A stretch of DNA of 32,476 bases, from contig NZ_QEKW01000033.1 of assembly GCF_003096675.1 (NCBI RefSeq), forward strand, positions 1 through 32,476, written 5' to 3'. The translations under genes were made by a program, and so were the position numbers. This DNA comes from Actinomycetospora cinnamomea (lineage in GTDB: Bacteria; Actinomycetota; Actinomycetes; Mycobacteriales; Pseudonocardiaceae). The notes under the pieces were generated by a model. That model worked only from the letters and a program-made list of their open reading frames with translations. It searched no databases and was not told where the DNA came from. This document shows positions 1-7,609 of the stretch, piece by piece (positions within the stretch are counted from its first letter, which is position 1; every line of letters starts with the position of its first letter).

Positions 1-1221
1 CCAGCTTGTCGTGCCCACCCAGCACAATCCAGCCATCACCGGCCACCGAGCCGCGCAACGATCACCAACGTCAAGATCACGAAAGATCCGGGCTACCGGC
101 TCGCCCGGGAGATCGGGCCCGGCGTGTTGGGGATCGAGCAGTTCGAGCTCGGGCACCACCGCGGCGCCTCCCAGGACCACTCGCGGATCATCCGGCTCGC
201 CCAGCACCGGCCCGAGTACGCCGCGCTGGCGGCGCCGGCCTACAAGGCCTGGTACGAGGTCGAGGCCGAGGCCTGCCAGCAGATCGTCACCTCCACCGGC
301 GGCCTGGTGATCGAGGACCGGGAGGCCCGGCGCGGCGCCGCCACCGGCACCCGCAACATCGAGGGCTACACCGCGATGTTCGACCGCCACGGCGTGGCCT
401 ACGACCGCCTCGACGCCGACGAGCTGGCGGCCCGCTGGCCCCAGTTCCGGGTCCACGACGGCGTGCAGGCGCTCTACCAGCCCGACTCGGGCATCGTCGA
501 CGCCGCGCGGGCCAACGCCGTGCACATCGCGCTCGCCCGCGCCCACGCCGCCGAGGTCCGCACCAGCACCCCGGTCCGCGCGGTCCTCCCCGACGGGGCG
601 GGCGTCGCGGTCGTCACCGACACCGAGACCGTCCGCGCCGACCGGGTCGTGGTCGCCGGCGACGCGTGGACCAACCAGGTCCTCGCCGAGACGGGGATCG
701 TGCTGCCGCTGACGGTGCTGCGCGAGCAGGTCACCTATTACGCCACCCCGCACCTCGCCGAGTTCGCGCCGTCGCGGTTCCCGGTGTTCATGTGGCACGG
801 GCGGCACAACTTCTACGGCTTCCCGGTCTACGGCGAGGTCGCCACGAAGCTCGGCCAGCACATGGGCGGGAACGAGACCACCGCGGACACCCGCAGCTTC
901 GAGCCCGACCCGGTCCGGCGCGAGCGCTACGCCGACTTCGTCTCCCGCCACGTCCCGCGCTTCGGCGGTCCCGAGCTCTACTCGAAGACCTGCCTCTACA
1001 CGGTGCCGCCGGACCAGGACTTCATCCTCGACACGCTTCCCGAGGCCCCGCAGATCACGGTCGCCAACGGGGCCGGGCACGCGTTCAAGTTCGCCGCGCT
1101 CATCGGCGGCCTGCTCGCCGACCTCGCGCTGGGCCACGAGCCCGCCCACCCGATCGGCGCCTTCTCGATCACCCGCCCGGCGCTGACCGACCCGTCGTTC
1201 CCACGCAGCTTCCACGTCTAG
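1..1221 (+). CDS. Sarcosine-oxidase-like FAD-dependent amine oxidase, 5' end abnormal or cut
   Basis: Family members (monomeric sarcosine oxidase, N-methyltryptophan oxidase) oxidise secondary or tertiary N-methyl amines in the cytoplasm, giving H2O2 and formaldehyde. Visible signs are EQFELGHHRGAS followed by HSRIIRL near the N-terminus, and KTCLYTVPPDQDF, whose Cys (codon at 991-993) sits where the family attaches FAD covalently; then NGAGHAFKFAALIGG near the C-terminus. The frame is open to the left edge, but the residues before YRLAREIGPG do not form the expected GxGxxG dinucleotide-binding turn; the family pattern starts abruptly near base 95-100. An internal GTG at 124 would omit the FAD-binding strand altogether. 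So the gene is either cut by the window, rearranged, or broken. It is the first gene of the operon with the Rieske oxygenase, 10 bases upstream. The substrate is unknown; an N-methylated breakdown product is the natural inference. Confidence 0.75.
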   Translation, partial: PACRAHPAQSSHHRPPSRATITNVKITKDPGYRLAREIGPGVLGIEQFELGHHRGASQDHSRIIRLAQHRPEYAALAAPAYKAWYEVEAEACQQIVTSTGGLVIEDREARRGAATGTRNIEGYTAMFDRHGVAYDRLDADELAARWPQFRVHDGVQALYQPDSGIVDAARANAVHIALARAHAAEVRTSTPVRAVLPDGAGVAVVTDTETVRADRVVVAGDAWTNQVLAETGIVLPLTVLREQVTYYATPHLAEFAPSRFPVFMWHGRHNFYGFPVYGEVATKLGQHMGGNETTADTRSFEPDPVRRERYADFVSRHVPRFGGPELYSKTCLYTVPPDQDFILDTLPEAPQITVANGAGHAFKFAALIGGLLADLALGHEPAHPIGAFSITRPALTDPSFPRSFHV

Positions 1222-1231
1222 GGGGACAGCG

Positions 1232-2530
1232 ATGACCACCCACGCATCGGACCCGTACACCGCGCTGCCGGCCCGTCCGGTCGACCCGGCGCTGTTCACC
1301 GAGGAGAGCACCTACGCGCCGACCCGGCGCCCCGTCGAGCTCGCCTCGACGCTGCTGCCCGACGCGTACACCTCGCCGGAGTTCTTCGCCCTCGAGCGCG
1401 AGCGCCTGTTCGCGAACAGCTGGGTGGCCGTCGGCATCACCAGCGACGTCGCCGAGCCCGGTGCCTGCATCGTCGCGGAGGTCGCCGGCCGGTCGGTGTT
1501 CGTCACCCGCAACAGCCGCGGCGAGCTGCGTGCGTTCCACAACCTCTGCCGCCACCGCGCGACGAGACTGCTCGACGCCGACGCCCGCGACGTCGGCAAG
1601 CGCGGGCGCATCCGCTGCCCTTACCACTCCTGGACCTACGACACCGACGGCACGTGCCTGGGGACGCCGCTGTTCGAGGGATCCGACGTCCCCGCCGGCC
1701 AGGAGCCGATCTTCGACACCTCGGTGGCGAAGGGCTTCGACCGCGCCGACTACGGGCTGCTCGAGGTCGCGGTCGACAGCTGGGGGCTCTTCCTGTTCGT
1801 CAACCTCGCGAAGGACCCGGCGCCGCTCGCGACCCAGCTCGGCGACCTCCCCGAGCGCTTCGCCGACCACCGGCTCGACGAGTGGGTGACCCAGCGCGCG
1901 GTCACCTACGACGTCGCCGCCAACTACAAGCTCATCGGCGAGAACTTCATGGAGTACTACCACCTGCCCTGGGTCCACCCGGAGCTCAACCAGGTCTCCA
2001 GGTTCTCCGACCACTACCGCTGGCAGGGCCCCGGCATGTACACGGGCATGTGCACCACCCCGGTGTCGCGCAACGGCGACGCCGGCGGCTGGGACGGGCT
2101 GGCGCCCCTGAGCACGCTCGGCCCGCAGGACGCGGACAGCGGGCGGTTCGTCTGGCTCTTCCCCGGCACCGCGCTGGTCGTGCTGCCCAACCACGCGTTC
2201 GTCCTGTTCAACCGCCCCGTCGCGCCGAACCGCACCGTCGAGACGGCCGTCCTGCTGGCCCACCCCGAGTCGCTCGAGAGCCCCGACGCGGAGGACGGCG
2301 TCGAGCAGCTCGCCAAGTTCTGGGACCTCGTCAACCGCCAGGACCTCGAGATCGTCGAGCGCGTGCAGGAGGGCCTGGAGAACCCGGCCTACCGCGGCGG
2401 CCGGATGTGCTTCCGGTTCGAGGAGCCGCTGCACCGCTACCAGAACATGGTGATCGATCGGATGGTCGGCATCGACCGGGTGCCGGGGGGTGACGAGGAC
2501 GCCATGACCCGCATGTTCCCGGACCCGTGA
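1232..2530 (+). CDS. Rieske non-haem iron oxygenase, alpha subunit (CMO/GbcA/CntA-like)
   Basis: A 432-residue aromatic-ring-hydroxylase-type oxygenase. The Rieske [2Fe-2S] ligands are C106-x-H108 and C129-x2-H132 (CRHR and CPYH). The catalytic iron site is in ENFMEYYHLPWVHPEL, with H244 and H249. Relatives of this shape include choline monooxygenase, glycine-betaine demethylase GbcA, stachydrine demethylase and carnitine oxygenase, all acting on quaternary amines. The ATG follows a GGGGGA ribosome site, and the stop overlaps the next start as GTGA. No ferredoxin reductase gene (GbcB/CntB type) lies in the window, so electrons must come from elsewhere. The neighbouring flavin oxidase and aldehyde dehydrogenase fit N-demethylation or C-N cleavage of an onium compound; the exact substrate cannot be read from sequence. 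Confidence 0.9.
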   Translation: MTTHASDPYTALPARPVDPALFTEESTYAPTRRPVELASTLLPDAYTSPEFFALERERLFANSWVAVGITSDVAEPGACIVAEVAGRSVFVTRNSRGELRAFHNLCRHRATRLLDADARDVGKRGRIRCPYHSWTYDTDGTCLGTPLFEGSDVPAGQEPIFDTSVAKGFDRADYGLLEVAVDSWGLFLFVNLAKDPAPLATQLGDLPERFADHRLDEWVTQRAVTYDVAANYKLIGENFMEYYHLPWVHPELNQVSRFSDHYRWQGPGMYTGMCTTPVSRNGDAGGWDGLAPLSTLGPQDADSGRFVWLFPGTALVVLPNHAFVLFNRPVAPNRTVETAVLLAHPESLESPDAEDGVEQLAKFWDLVNRQDLEIVERVQEGLENPAYRGGRMCFRFEEPLHRYQNMVIDRMVGIDRVPGGDEDAMTRMFPDP

Positions 2531-3954
2531 CCGCCACCCTCACCCCCGACCGCACAGTGCCCGCCGGGGAGACGCTGCCCGTGGAGGACCCCTCCACCGG
2601 GAGGACGATCGCCCACGTCCCGCGAGGCGGCGCCGAGGACGTGGACCGCGCGGTGGCCGCGGCGCGGGAGTGCGCCCGTCGCGTCCGCCGCACCACCCCG
2701 GCCGAGCGGGGACGGCTGCTGCGGGCGCTCGCCGCCCGGCTCGACGGCGCCCGCGAGGAGCTGGCGCGGCTCGAGACCTCCGACACCGGCAAGCCGCTGT
2801 CCCTCGCCCGCTCCGAGATCGCCGGGTGCGTGGCCTACCTCGACTACTTCGCCGGCGCCGCGGACAAGCTGCACGGCGAGACGATCCCGATCGGCCCCGG
2901 CTCCCTGGCCTGGACCGTGCGGGAGCCGGTCGGGGTGACCGCGCACATCGTCCCCTGGAACGCGCCCCTGTCGATGCTGTGCCGCAGCGTCGCGCCGGCG
3001 CTGGCCGCGGGGAACACCGCGGTGGTCAAGCCCGCCGAGCAGACCCCGCTGACCGCGCTGCGGTTCGCGGAGCTCGCCCTGGCCGCCGGGCTGCCGCCCG
3101 GGTCCGTCGAGGTCGTCACGGGTCTCGGCGCCGAGGCCGGCTACGCCCTGGCCGCCCACCCGGGCATCGGGTCGCTGACGTTCACCGGCTCGGTCGCCAC
3201 GGGCCGGGCGGTGCTGCGGGCCGCCGCGGAGCACATCACGCCGGTGGTGACCGAGCTGGGCGGCAAGTCCCCGCAGATCGTGTTCGCCGACGCGGACCTC
3301 GACCGGGTCGCCGAGCAGGTCGTCACCGGGTTCACGACGAACAGTGGCCAGTACTGCGACGCCGGCGCGCGCCTGCTCGTCGACCGGGCCGTCCAGGACG
3401 AGCTCGTGGAGCGTGTCGTCGCACGTACCGCGGCGCTCACGATCGGTCCCGGGATCGACGACCCGGACCTCGGACCCCTCGTGTCGGCCGAGCACCACCG
3501 GCGCGTCGCCGACTACGTCGCCCTCGGCCACCAGGAGGGCGCCCGGACTGCGGATGGACCACGGACCCTGCCCGACACCGGGTACTTCCTGGCGCCGACC
3601 ACGTTCGTCGACGTCGCCCCGGAGATGCGGATCGCCCGGGAGGAGATCTTCGGGCCGGTGCTCGCCGTGCTGCCGTTCGACGGCGAGGACCGGGCCGTCG
3701 CGCTCGCCGACGACACCGACTACGGGCTGGGGGTCGGCATCCACACCCACGACGTCGACCGGGCACTGCGCGTGGCCGACCGGGTCGACGCCGGCTACGT
3801 GATGATCAACGAGTACTTCGGCGGCAGCGTCGCCGTGCCCTTCGGGGGCACGAAGTCCAGTGGCACCGGGCGCGAGCGCGGCCTGATCGCGCTCGAGAGC
3901 TACACGAAGCGCAAGACCGTCGTCGCCCGCGTCGACGCCGGACCGACGCGATGA
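2527..3954 (+). CDS. Aldehyde dehydrogenase, betaine-aldehyde dehydrogenase-like
   Basis: A 475-residue NAD(P)-dependent aldehyde dehydrogenase. It has the cofactor region PWNAPLSM, the Rossmann turn FTGSVATGR, the general base E243 in TELGGKSPQ and the catalytic C277 in GQYCDAGAR. EIFGPVL and the C-terminal PFGGTKSSGTGRE are also present, so the fold is complete. It starts with GTG inside the stop of the Rieske gene (GTGA) and ends overlapping the M24 gene (ATGA), so all three are translationally coupled. In this setting it would oxidise the aldehyde released by the oxygenase, such as betaine aldehyde, malic semialdehyde or a 3-carbon semialdehyde from an osmolyte. Substrate choice among these is open. 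Confidence 0.92.
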   Translation: MTATLTPDRTVPAGETLPVEDPSTGRTIAHVPRGGAEDVDRAVAAARECARRVRRTTPAERGRLLRALAARLDGAREELARLETSDTGKPLSLARSEIAGCVAYLDYFAGAADKLHGETIPIGPGSLAWTVREPVGVTAHIVPWNAPLSMLCRSVAPALAAGNTAVVKPAEQTPLTALRFAELALAAGLPPGSVEVVTGLGAEAGYALAAHPGIGSLTFTGSVATGRAVLRAAAEHITPVVTELGGKSPQIVFADADLDRVAEQVVTGFTTNSGQYCDAGARLLVDRAVQDELVERVVARTAALTIGPGIDDPDLGPLVSAEHHRRVADYVALGHQEGARTADGPRTLPDTGYFLAPTTFVDVAPEMRIAREEIFGPVLAVLPFDGEDRAVALADDTDYGLGVGIHTHDVDRALRVADRVDAGYVMINEYFGGSVAVPFGGTKSSGTGRERGLIALESYTKRKTVVARVDAGPTR

Positions 3955-5144
3955 CCCCGGAGGCCGCGATGCCGCTGATCGTCGCCCTCGACGTCCGGGC
4001 GCTGGGCGCCGGGCGCCTCGCGCGGGCGCAGGAGGCGCTGCGCGCGCACGAGCTGGCCGCGGCGGTGGTGTTCGACCCCGCGAACGTGCGCTACGTGACG
4101 TGCGACGGGTCGTACCTCGTCGCGAACCTGCACTGCTCGTACCGCTGGGCGCTGGTGTTCGCCGAGCACGACCCGATCCTGTGGGAGCCGGCGGAGTCGC
4201 TCGGGCTCGCCCGGACCCGGTTCGACGGCGAGGTCCGCCCGACGACGTCGTTCACGTTCTTCGGGTCCGGCGGCCACAGCGCCGAGCACGCCCGGCAGGC
4301 GATGGCCGAGGTCCACGACGAGCTGCGCGCCCGCGGCCTGCACCGCGCGCCGGTCGGGATCGACCGGGCCGAGGCCGTCGTGTTCTTCGCCCTGGCCGAC
4401 CTCGGCCTGCGCCTCGTCGACGCCGTGCCCGTCCTCGAGGTCGCCCGCTCGGTCAAGACCGACCTCGAGCTCGCGGTCCACCGGGAGAACGCCCGGCTCG
4501 TCGATGTCGCCGTCCGCCGGTGGCTCGAGGACCTGGCGCCGGGTCGCACCGAGTGCGAGCTCTGGGCGCGGCTCGTGGCCGAGACGTTCGCGACCGGCGC
4601 GCTGCACTCCGAGAGCCGGCTGCTCTCGTCGGGCCCGCGCACGAACCCGTGGATGCAGGAGGCGTCCGACCGTGTCGTGGAGGACGGGGACCCGGTCGCG
4701 TTCGACACCGACCTCGTCGGCCCGCACGGCTACCTCACCGACGTCTCCCGCACGTACCTCTGCGGGGACGCCGCGCCGAGCGCCGAGTTGCGGGACGCCT
4801 ACCGGGCCGCCCACGGTTTCGTGCACGAGGCGATCCCCGAGTTCCGCGCGGGCCGGACGTTCGCCGAGCTGGGCGAGCAGCTCGGCCCCCGCATCCCGCC
4901 GGAGTACCGGGCCCAGCGCTACCCGTTCCTCGCCCACGGCTGCGGCGCCACCGACGAGTACCCGGCGATCGTGGTCGACGGGCACCACGCCGGGGTGCTC
5001 GCGCCGGGCATGGTGATCAGCGTCGAGGCCTACACGGGGCGGGTCGGCGGTCACGTGGGGGCGAAGTACGAGGAGCAGATCGTCGTCACCGACGGCGCAC
5101 CCGAGCACCTCTCCCACGCGCCGGTGGAGTCGCGGCTGCTGTGA
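3951..5144 (+). CDS. M24-family metalloenzyme with DddP-like active site (candidate DMSP lyase or related)
   Basis: A 397-residue pita-bread (M24) protein. The metal site reads D252-T-D254 in FDTDLVGPHGY, then D264 in TDVSRT, H329 in LAHGCG, E359 in SVEAYTG and E374 in KYEEQ. Ordinary Xaa-Pro aminopeptidases have D-x-G in the first motif; the extra Asp, the 12-residue gap to the next Asp, a Tyr five before the His (Y324), an Asp six after it (D335) and a 15-residue Glu-Glu gap follow the pattern I recall for the DMSP lyase DddP (D295, D297, D307, Y366, H371, D377, E406, E421). It is not creatinase, which lacks metal ligands. The length is about 50 residues below DddP. Start ATG overlaps the ALDH stop. 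DMSP lyase activity is inference; a hydrolase of another small osmolyte derivative is equally possible. Confidence 0.85.
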   Translation: MTPEAAMPLIVALDVRALGAGRLARAQEALRAHELAAAVVFDPANVRYVTCDGSYLVANLHCSYRWALVFAEHDPILWEPAESLGLARTRFDGEVRPTTSFTFFGSGGHSAEHARQAMAEVHDELRARGLHRAPVGIDRAEAVVFFALADLGLRLVDAVPVLEVARSVKTDLELAVHRENARLVDVAVRRWLEDLAPGRTECELWARLVAETFATGALHSESRLLSSGPRTNPWMQEASDRVVEDGDPVAFDTDLVGPHGYLTDVSRTYLCGDAAPSAELRDAYRAAHGFVHEAIPEFRAGRTFAELGEQLGPRIPPEYRAQRYPFLAHGCGATDEYPAIVVDGHHAGVLAPGMVISVEAYTGRVGGHVGAKYEEQIVVTDGAPEHLSHAPVESRLL

Positions 5145-5146
5145 GG

Positions 5147-5193
5147 GGCCCGGCCCGGACCGGTGCAGAACGGCACCCGTGACCGGCCGGGCC
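5147..5193 (+). terminator. Inverted repeat after the onium-type operon
   Basis: Nine-base perfect arms, GGCCCGGCC at 5147-5155 and GGCCGGGCC at 5185-5193, separated by 29 bases, begin three bases after the M24 stop codon. There is no T-run, as is common in high-GC actinobacteria. The long loop makes this a moderate candidate for a transcription end before the hydrolase gene. Confidence 0.4.
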
Positions 5194-5209
5194 TGACAGA
5201 CTCCCCGAG

Positions 5210-6031
5210 GTGACCACGTTCGTCCTGGTGCACGGTGCCTTCTCCTGCGCAGCGCACTGGGGACCGGTGGCCCGGGGCCTGGCCCTGCGCGGCCATCGCG
5301 CCGTCGCCGTCGACCTCCCCGGCCACGGCCTGGACGCCCGGGTCCCCGTCGGCGACCACGCCACCGCGCCCAGCGGGATGGTCGGCCGCTCGACCGCCGG
5401 CGACGTGGCGGCCGTCCTCGAGGTCCTCCGCGCGGCACGGGAGCACGGGCCCGTCGTGCTCGTCGGGCACAGCCGTGGCGGGCTGACCATCACCGCCTGC
5501 GCCAACGCCGCGCCCGAGCTCGTGGATCACCTCGTCTACGTGTCGGCCTGGTGCTGTGCGGCGGGCGGGCCCTCCGCGTACCAGGGCATCCCCGAGGCCG
5601 CCTCCGACCTCGACCACCTCCTGCCGCGCCTGGTCGTCACCGACCCCGCCGCGCTCGGGGCGATCCGGGTGGCGTGGATCCAGGACGCCCCGCGCCTCCT
5701 CACCGACCTCCAGGGTGCCCTGCTGGCCGACGGGAGCCGGGACCAGCTCCTGGCCATGCTGCGGGCGATGGACGACGACGAGACGCTCGCGATCGACGAG
5801 GACGCGGTGCGCGTCCACCCCGCGGCGTGGGGACGGGTGCCGCACACCTACGTCCGCCTGACCGCCGACCGCGTCATGCCGGTGGCCCTGCAGGACCGCT
5901 TCGTCGCCGACGCCGACGCGGCGGTGCCCGACAACCCGTTCCGCGTGGTCGACATCCCCACCTCGCACCTCGGGGTCCAGGTCCACCCCGACCCGCTGGT
6001 CGAGCGGCTCGTCGGCCTCCTCGCGGGATGA
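5210..6031 (+). CDS. Alpha/beta hydrolase (esterase-like)
   Basis: A 273-residue alpha/beta hydrolase. FVLVHGAFS carries the oxyanion HG motif, and VGHSRGG holds the nucleophile Ser of the G-x-S-x-G elbow. The histidine of the triad is probably that in TSHLGVQVHPD near the C-terminus. It resembles the small salicylate-esterase/pyrethroid-hydrolase-like enzymes common in soil bacteria; no substrate can be assigned. The GTG start has no ribosome site but lies seven bases after CAGACT, suggesting a leaderless message with its own promoter, separate from the upstream operon. Its stop overlaps the acetyltransferase start (ATGA), so those two are coupled. Confidence 0.85.
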   Translation: MTTFVLVHGAFSCAAHWGPVARGLALRGHRAVAVDLPGHGLDARVPVGDHATAPSGMVGRSTAGDVAAVLEVLRAAREHGPVVLVGHSRGGLTITACANAAPELVDHLVYVSAWCCAAGGPSAYQGIPEAASDLDHLLPRLVVTDPAALGAIRVAWIQDAPRLLTDLQGALLADGSRDQLLAMLRAMDDDETLAIDEDAVRVHPAAWGRVPHTYVRLTADRVMPVALQDRFVADADAAVPDNPFRVVDIPTSHLGVQVHPDPLVERLVGLLAG

Positions 6032-6675
6032 CGGGCCGCTGGCACCTCCGCGACGCGCGGCCGGGCGACCTCGAGGACCTGGTCCGGGTGTGGCGCCGCG
6101 CCGTGGAGGCGACGCACGACTTCCTCACGCCGGGCGACGTCGACGGCTTCTCCGAGCAGCTGCGGCGGGACCTGCCGCGGGCGGCGGTCCGGGTCGCGGT
6201 GGCACCCGGCGGCGGGGCGCTCGTCGGCTTCCTCGCCGCGCGGAGCGGCGAGGTCGACATGCTCTTCGTCGATCCGTCCGTCCACGGACGCGGTGTCGGG
6301 ACGGCGCTGCTCGAGGAGGTGGCCGCCCGTCACCCGGTGCTGACCGTCGAGGTCAACGAGCAGAACCCCGTCGCCCGGGCGTGGTACGAGCGGCGGGGGT
6401 TCGTCCGGGTCGGCCGGTCGGCCACCGACGCCGACGGCCGGCCGTTCCCGATCCTCCACCTGCGGCGCAGCGTTGGCCGGTGCGGCGCGGCGGGTATCCG
6501 CGCCCCCATGACCGGTGGACGAGGCGAGGCACCAGGCGACCGGCGCGACGAGGCACTCGACGACGCCGCCGACGACGCGCTGAGCGAGACCGACGTCGAC
6601 CCGACGGGCCAGGCGCTGCACAACGAGGCGGTGGACCGGAAGGAGCGCTCGGCCGAGGAGCACGGCGGCAGCTGA
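6028..6675 (+). CDS. GNAT N-acetyltransferase, YjaB-like, with C-terminal read-on extension
   Basis: The first ~150 residues follow E. coli YjaB closely: ATHDFLTPGDVD early, VDMLFVDPSVHGRGVGTALL with the acetyl-CoA loop RGVG, VEVNEQNPVARAWYERRGF, and the usual end GRPFPILHL. YjaB-type proteins are about 147 residues and acetylate an unknown amine. Here no stop follows the domain; the frame runs on for about 65 residues of polar, acidic sequence to 6675. The added part contains an in-frame ATG at 6508 that may start a separate small protein (next entry). Either the stop was lost and the two genes fused, or the last part is used only as its own gene. Coupled to the hydrolase by ATGA overlap. 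Confidence 0.85.
   Translation: MTGRWHLRDARPGDLEDLVRVWRRAVEATHDFLTPGDVDGFSEQLRRDLPRAAVRVAVAPGGGALVGFLAARSGEVDMLFVDPSVHGRGVGTALLEEVAARHPVLTVEVNEQNPVARAWYERRGFVRVGRSATDADGRPFPILHLRRSVGRCGAAGIRAPMTGGRGEAPGDRRDEALDDAADDALSETDVDPTGQALHNEAVDRKERSAEEHGGS
6508..6675 (+). CDS. Possible separate small acidic protein inside the GNAT frame
   Basis: In-frame ATG at 6508 would give a 55-residue, Asp/Glu-rich, probably disordered protein (contains DDALSETDVDPTGQALHNE). It is not part of the acetyltransferase fold. The bases just before it, TTGGCC, 16 bases, TATCCG, then 7 bases to the ATG, look like a weak leaderless promoter, and this stretch resembles an intergenic region that happens to lack a stop codon. 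I recall short actinobacterial proteins of similar composition but cannot name a family. Confidence 0.4.
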   Translation: MTGGRGEAPGDRRDEALDDAADDALSETDVDPTGQALHNEAVDRKERSAEEHGGS

Positions 6676-6930
6676 TCAGCAGGTCGCGGCGTACCGCCCG
6701 TCCTGCGGCGTGGCGGTGGCGATGACGGCGTCCAGACCGTCCCGGGCGGCCGCGAGCTCGTCGATCATGGCGCTGAGCCGGTCGCGCTCGCGGTGCAGGT
6801 CGTCGAGCAGCTCGGGGCACGTCGCGACCAGCCGCGGCCCGTCGGCGCCCATGCAGGGCAGGAGATCGGCGATCGTCGCGGTGGAGAGGCCGGCGGCGAG
6901 CAGGGTGCGGACGTGGTGCACGATGGGCAC
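6676..6930 (-). pseudogene. MerR-family regulator, C-terminal remnant
   Basis: On the minus strand the frame ends with VRTLLAAGLSTATIADLLPC, then LVATCPELLDDLHRERDRL and a helical tail, which is the effector/dimer part of a MerR regulator of the type with a CxxxC-like spacing after the HTH. The winged-helix DNA-binding region, normally ~50 residues before this, is absent; upstream codons are the antisense of the oxidoreductase piece. The stop abuts the acetyltransferase stop. It is a broken gene with no expected DNA-binding function. Confidence 0.7.
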
Positions 6931-7127
6931 GGCCCTGGCGCGGGCCCTGCTGCGCGCCGGACACGCCGTCACCGTCTGGAACCGCAGCCCCGCCTGTGCC
7001 GACGTCCTCGTGCGCGAGAGCGCCCGGCACGCCGCCGACCCCGCCGCGGCCCTCGCCGCGAGCCCCCTCACCATCGTGTGCCTGCTCGACGACGCCGCCG
7101 TCGGCGCCGTGCTCGACCCCCTCGGCG
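6920..7127 (+). pseudogene. 6-phosphogluconate-dehydrogenase-like NAD(P)-binding oxidoreductase, N-terminal remnant
   Basis: From 6923 the plus strand reads MGTALARALLRAGHAVTVWN, then RSPACADVLV and LTIVCLLDDAAVGAVLD. This is the dinucleotide-binding head of the imine-reductase/beta-hydroxyacid dehydrogenase family. The first beta strand with GLG-x is missing before it and the catalytic half is missing after ~7127. It starts exactly where the MerR remnant ends on the other strand, so the two were probably a divergent regulator-target pair whose shared promoter and both N-termini have been deleted. Confidence 0.65.
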
Positions 7128-7159
7128 GCGGGGGTCGACGCAGGACGATGAACCCGCGG

Positions 7160-7361
7160 GCGCTCAGCCTCGATCGCCACCTTCTGCAGCTGGCGCCGAG
7201 GTGCGCCTCCTTCGGGCGGTCTCGGCGGCGTCGGCGTTCGCGACGTCGCCCTCCCTCTTCCGACGCGCCGCCCTTGTCTGACTGTTTGATCTCCTCCTTG
7301 AGCCGTTCCCGCAGCTCGGGGTTCGTTAGTCCTGCTCGTAGTCCTTCGCGCCCTTGGACAT
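7160..7361 (-). pseudogene. Small unknown gene, frameshifted
   Basis: The minus strand from ATG 7361 reads MSKGAKDYEQD then a stop. One extra base after GAGCAG would continue it as GLTNPELRERLKEEIKQSDK, a basic-charged sequence like short actinobacterial proteins of unknown function. After ~SDKGG the sequence is Arg-rich and no longer convincing. I read it as a decayed gene with a one-base loss near 7329; the family is not certain. Confidence 0.35.
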
Positions 7362-7369
7362 GGACGCGG

Positions 7370-7609
7370 TGACCCGGTCCCCCGGAACCCGGTCGTCCCG
7401 GACGGGGGTTGCGCGGCGGTTCCCACGGCGAGTTCAGGGGCCGACCGTACCGGGACCGAGCGACATAGGTTCAAGATCGCATCGAGACGGTCATGGCCTC
7501 GTCGTCGCTGGTGGGTGGTCGTTGGTGGGTGGTCGCCGGCGGCCCCCGCCGGGAAGTTCTTCTGGGTGGTCGTGCGGGTGGGCGTCGTTGTCGGAGGGCC
7601 GCGCTAGAT
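7370..7609. other. Unassigned stretch beside the intron remnant
   Basis: No gene is recognised. The minus strand stays open from the intron remnant to a stop at 7491 and encodes His/Pro-rich residues (DNDAHPHDHPEE) without family resemblance. The bases 7500-7560 are rich in GTGGGTGGTCG-like repeats. This would be the 3' exon side of the former group II intron insertion. Confidence 0.4.

Noticed and set aside
2437..3750. Long open frames opposite or out of frame with the ALDH and many other genes (for example 2437-3750 minus and 16581-18626 plus)
   Set aside because: They are Arg/Gly/Pro-rich shadows caused by high GC; the opposite frame has catalytic motifs in the right order.
3951..5144. 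M24 gene as creatinase, which would pair well with sarcosine oxidase
   Set aside because: Creatinase lacks metal ligands; here all five canonical M24 ligands plus one more Asp are present.
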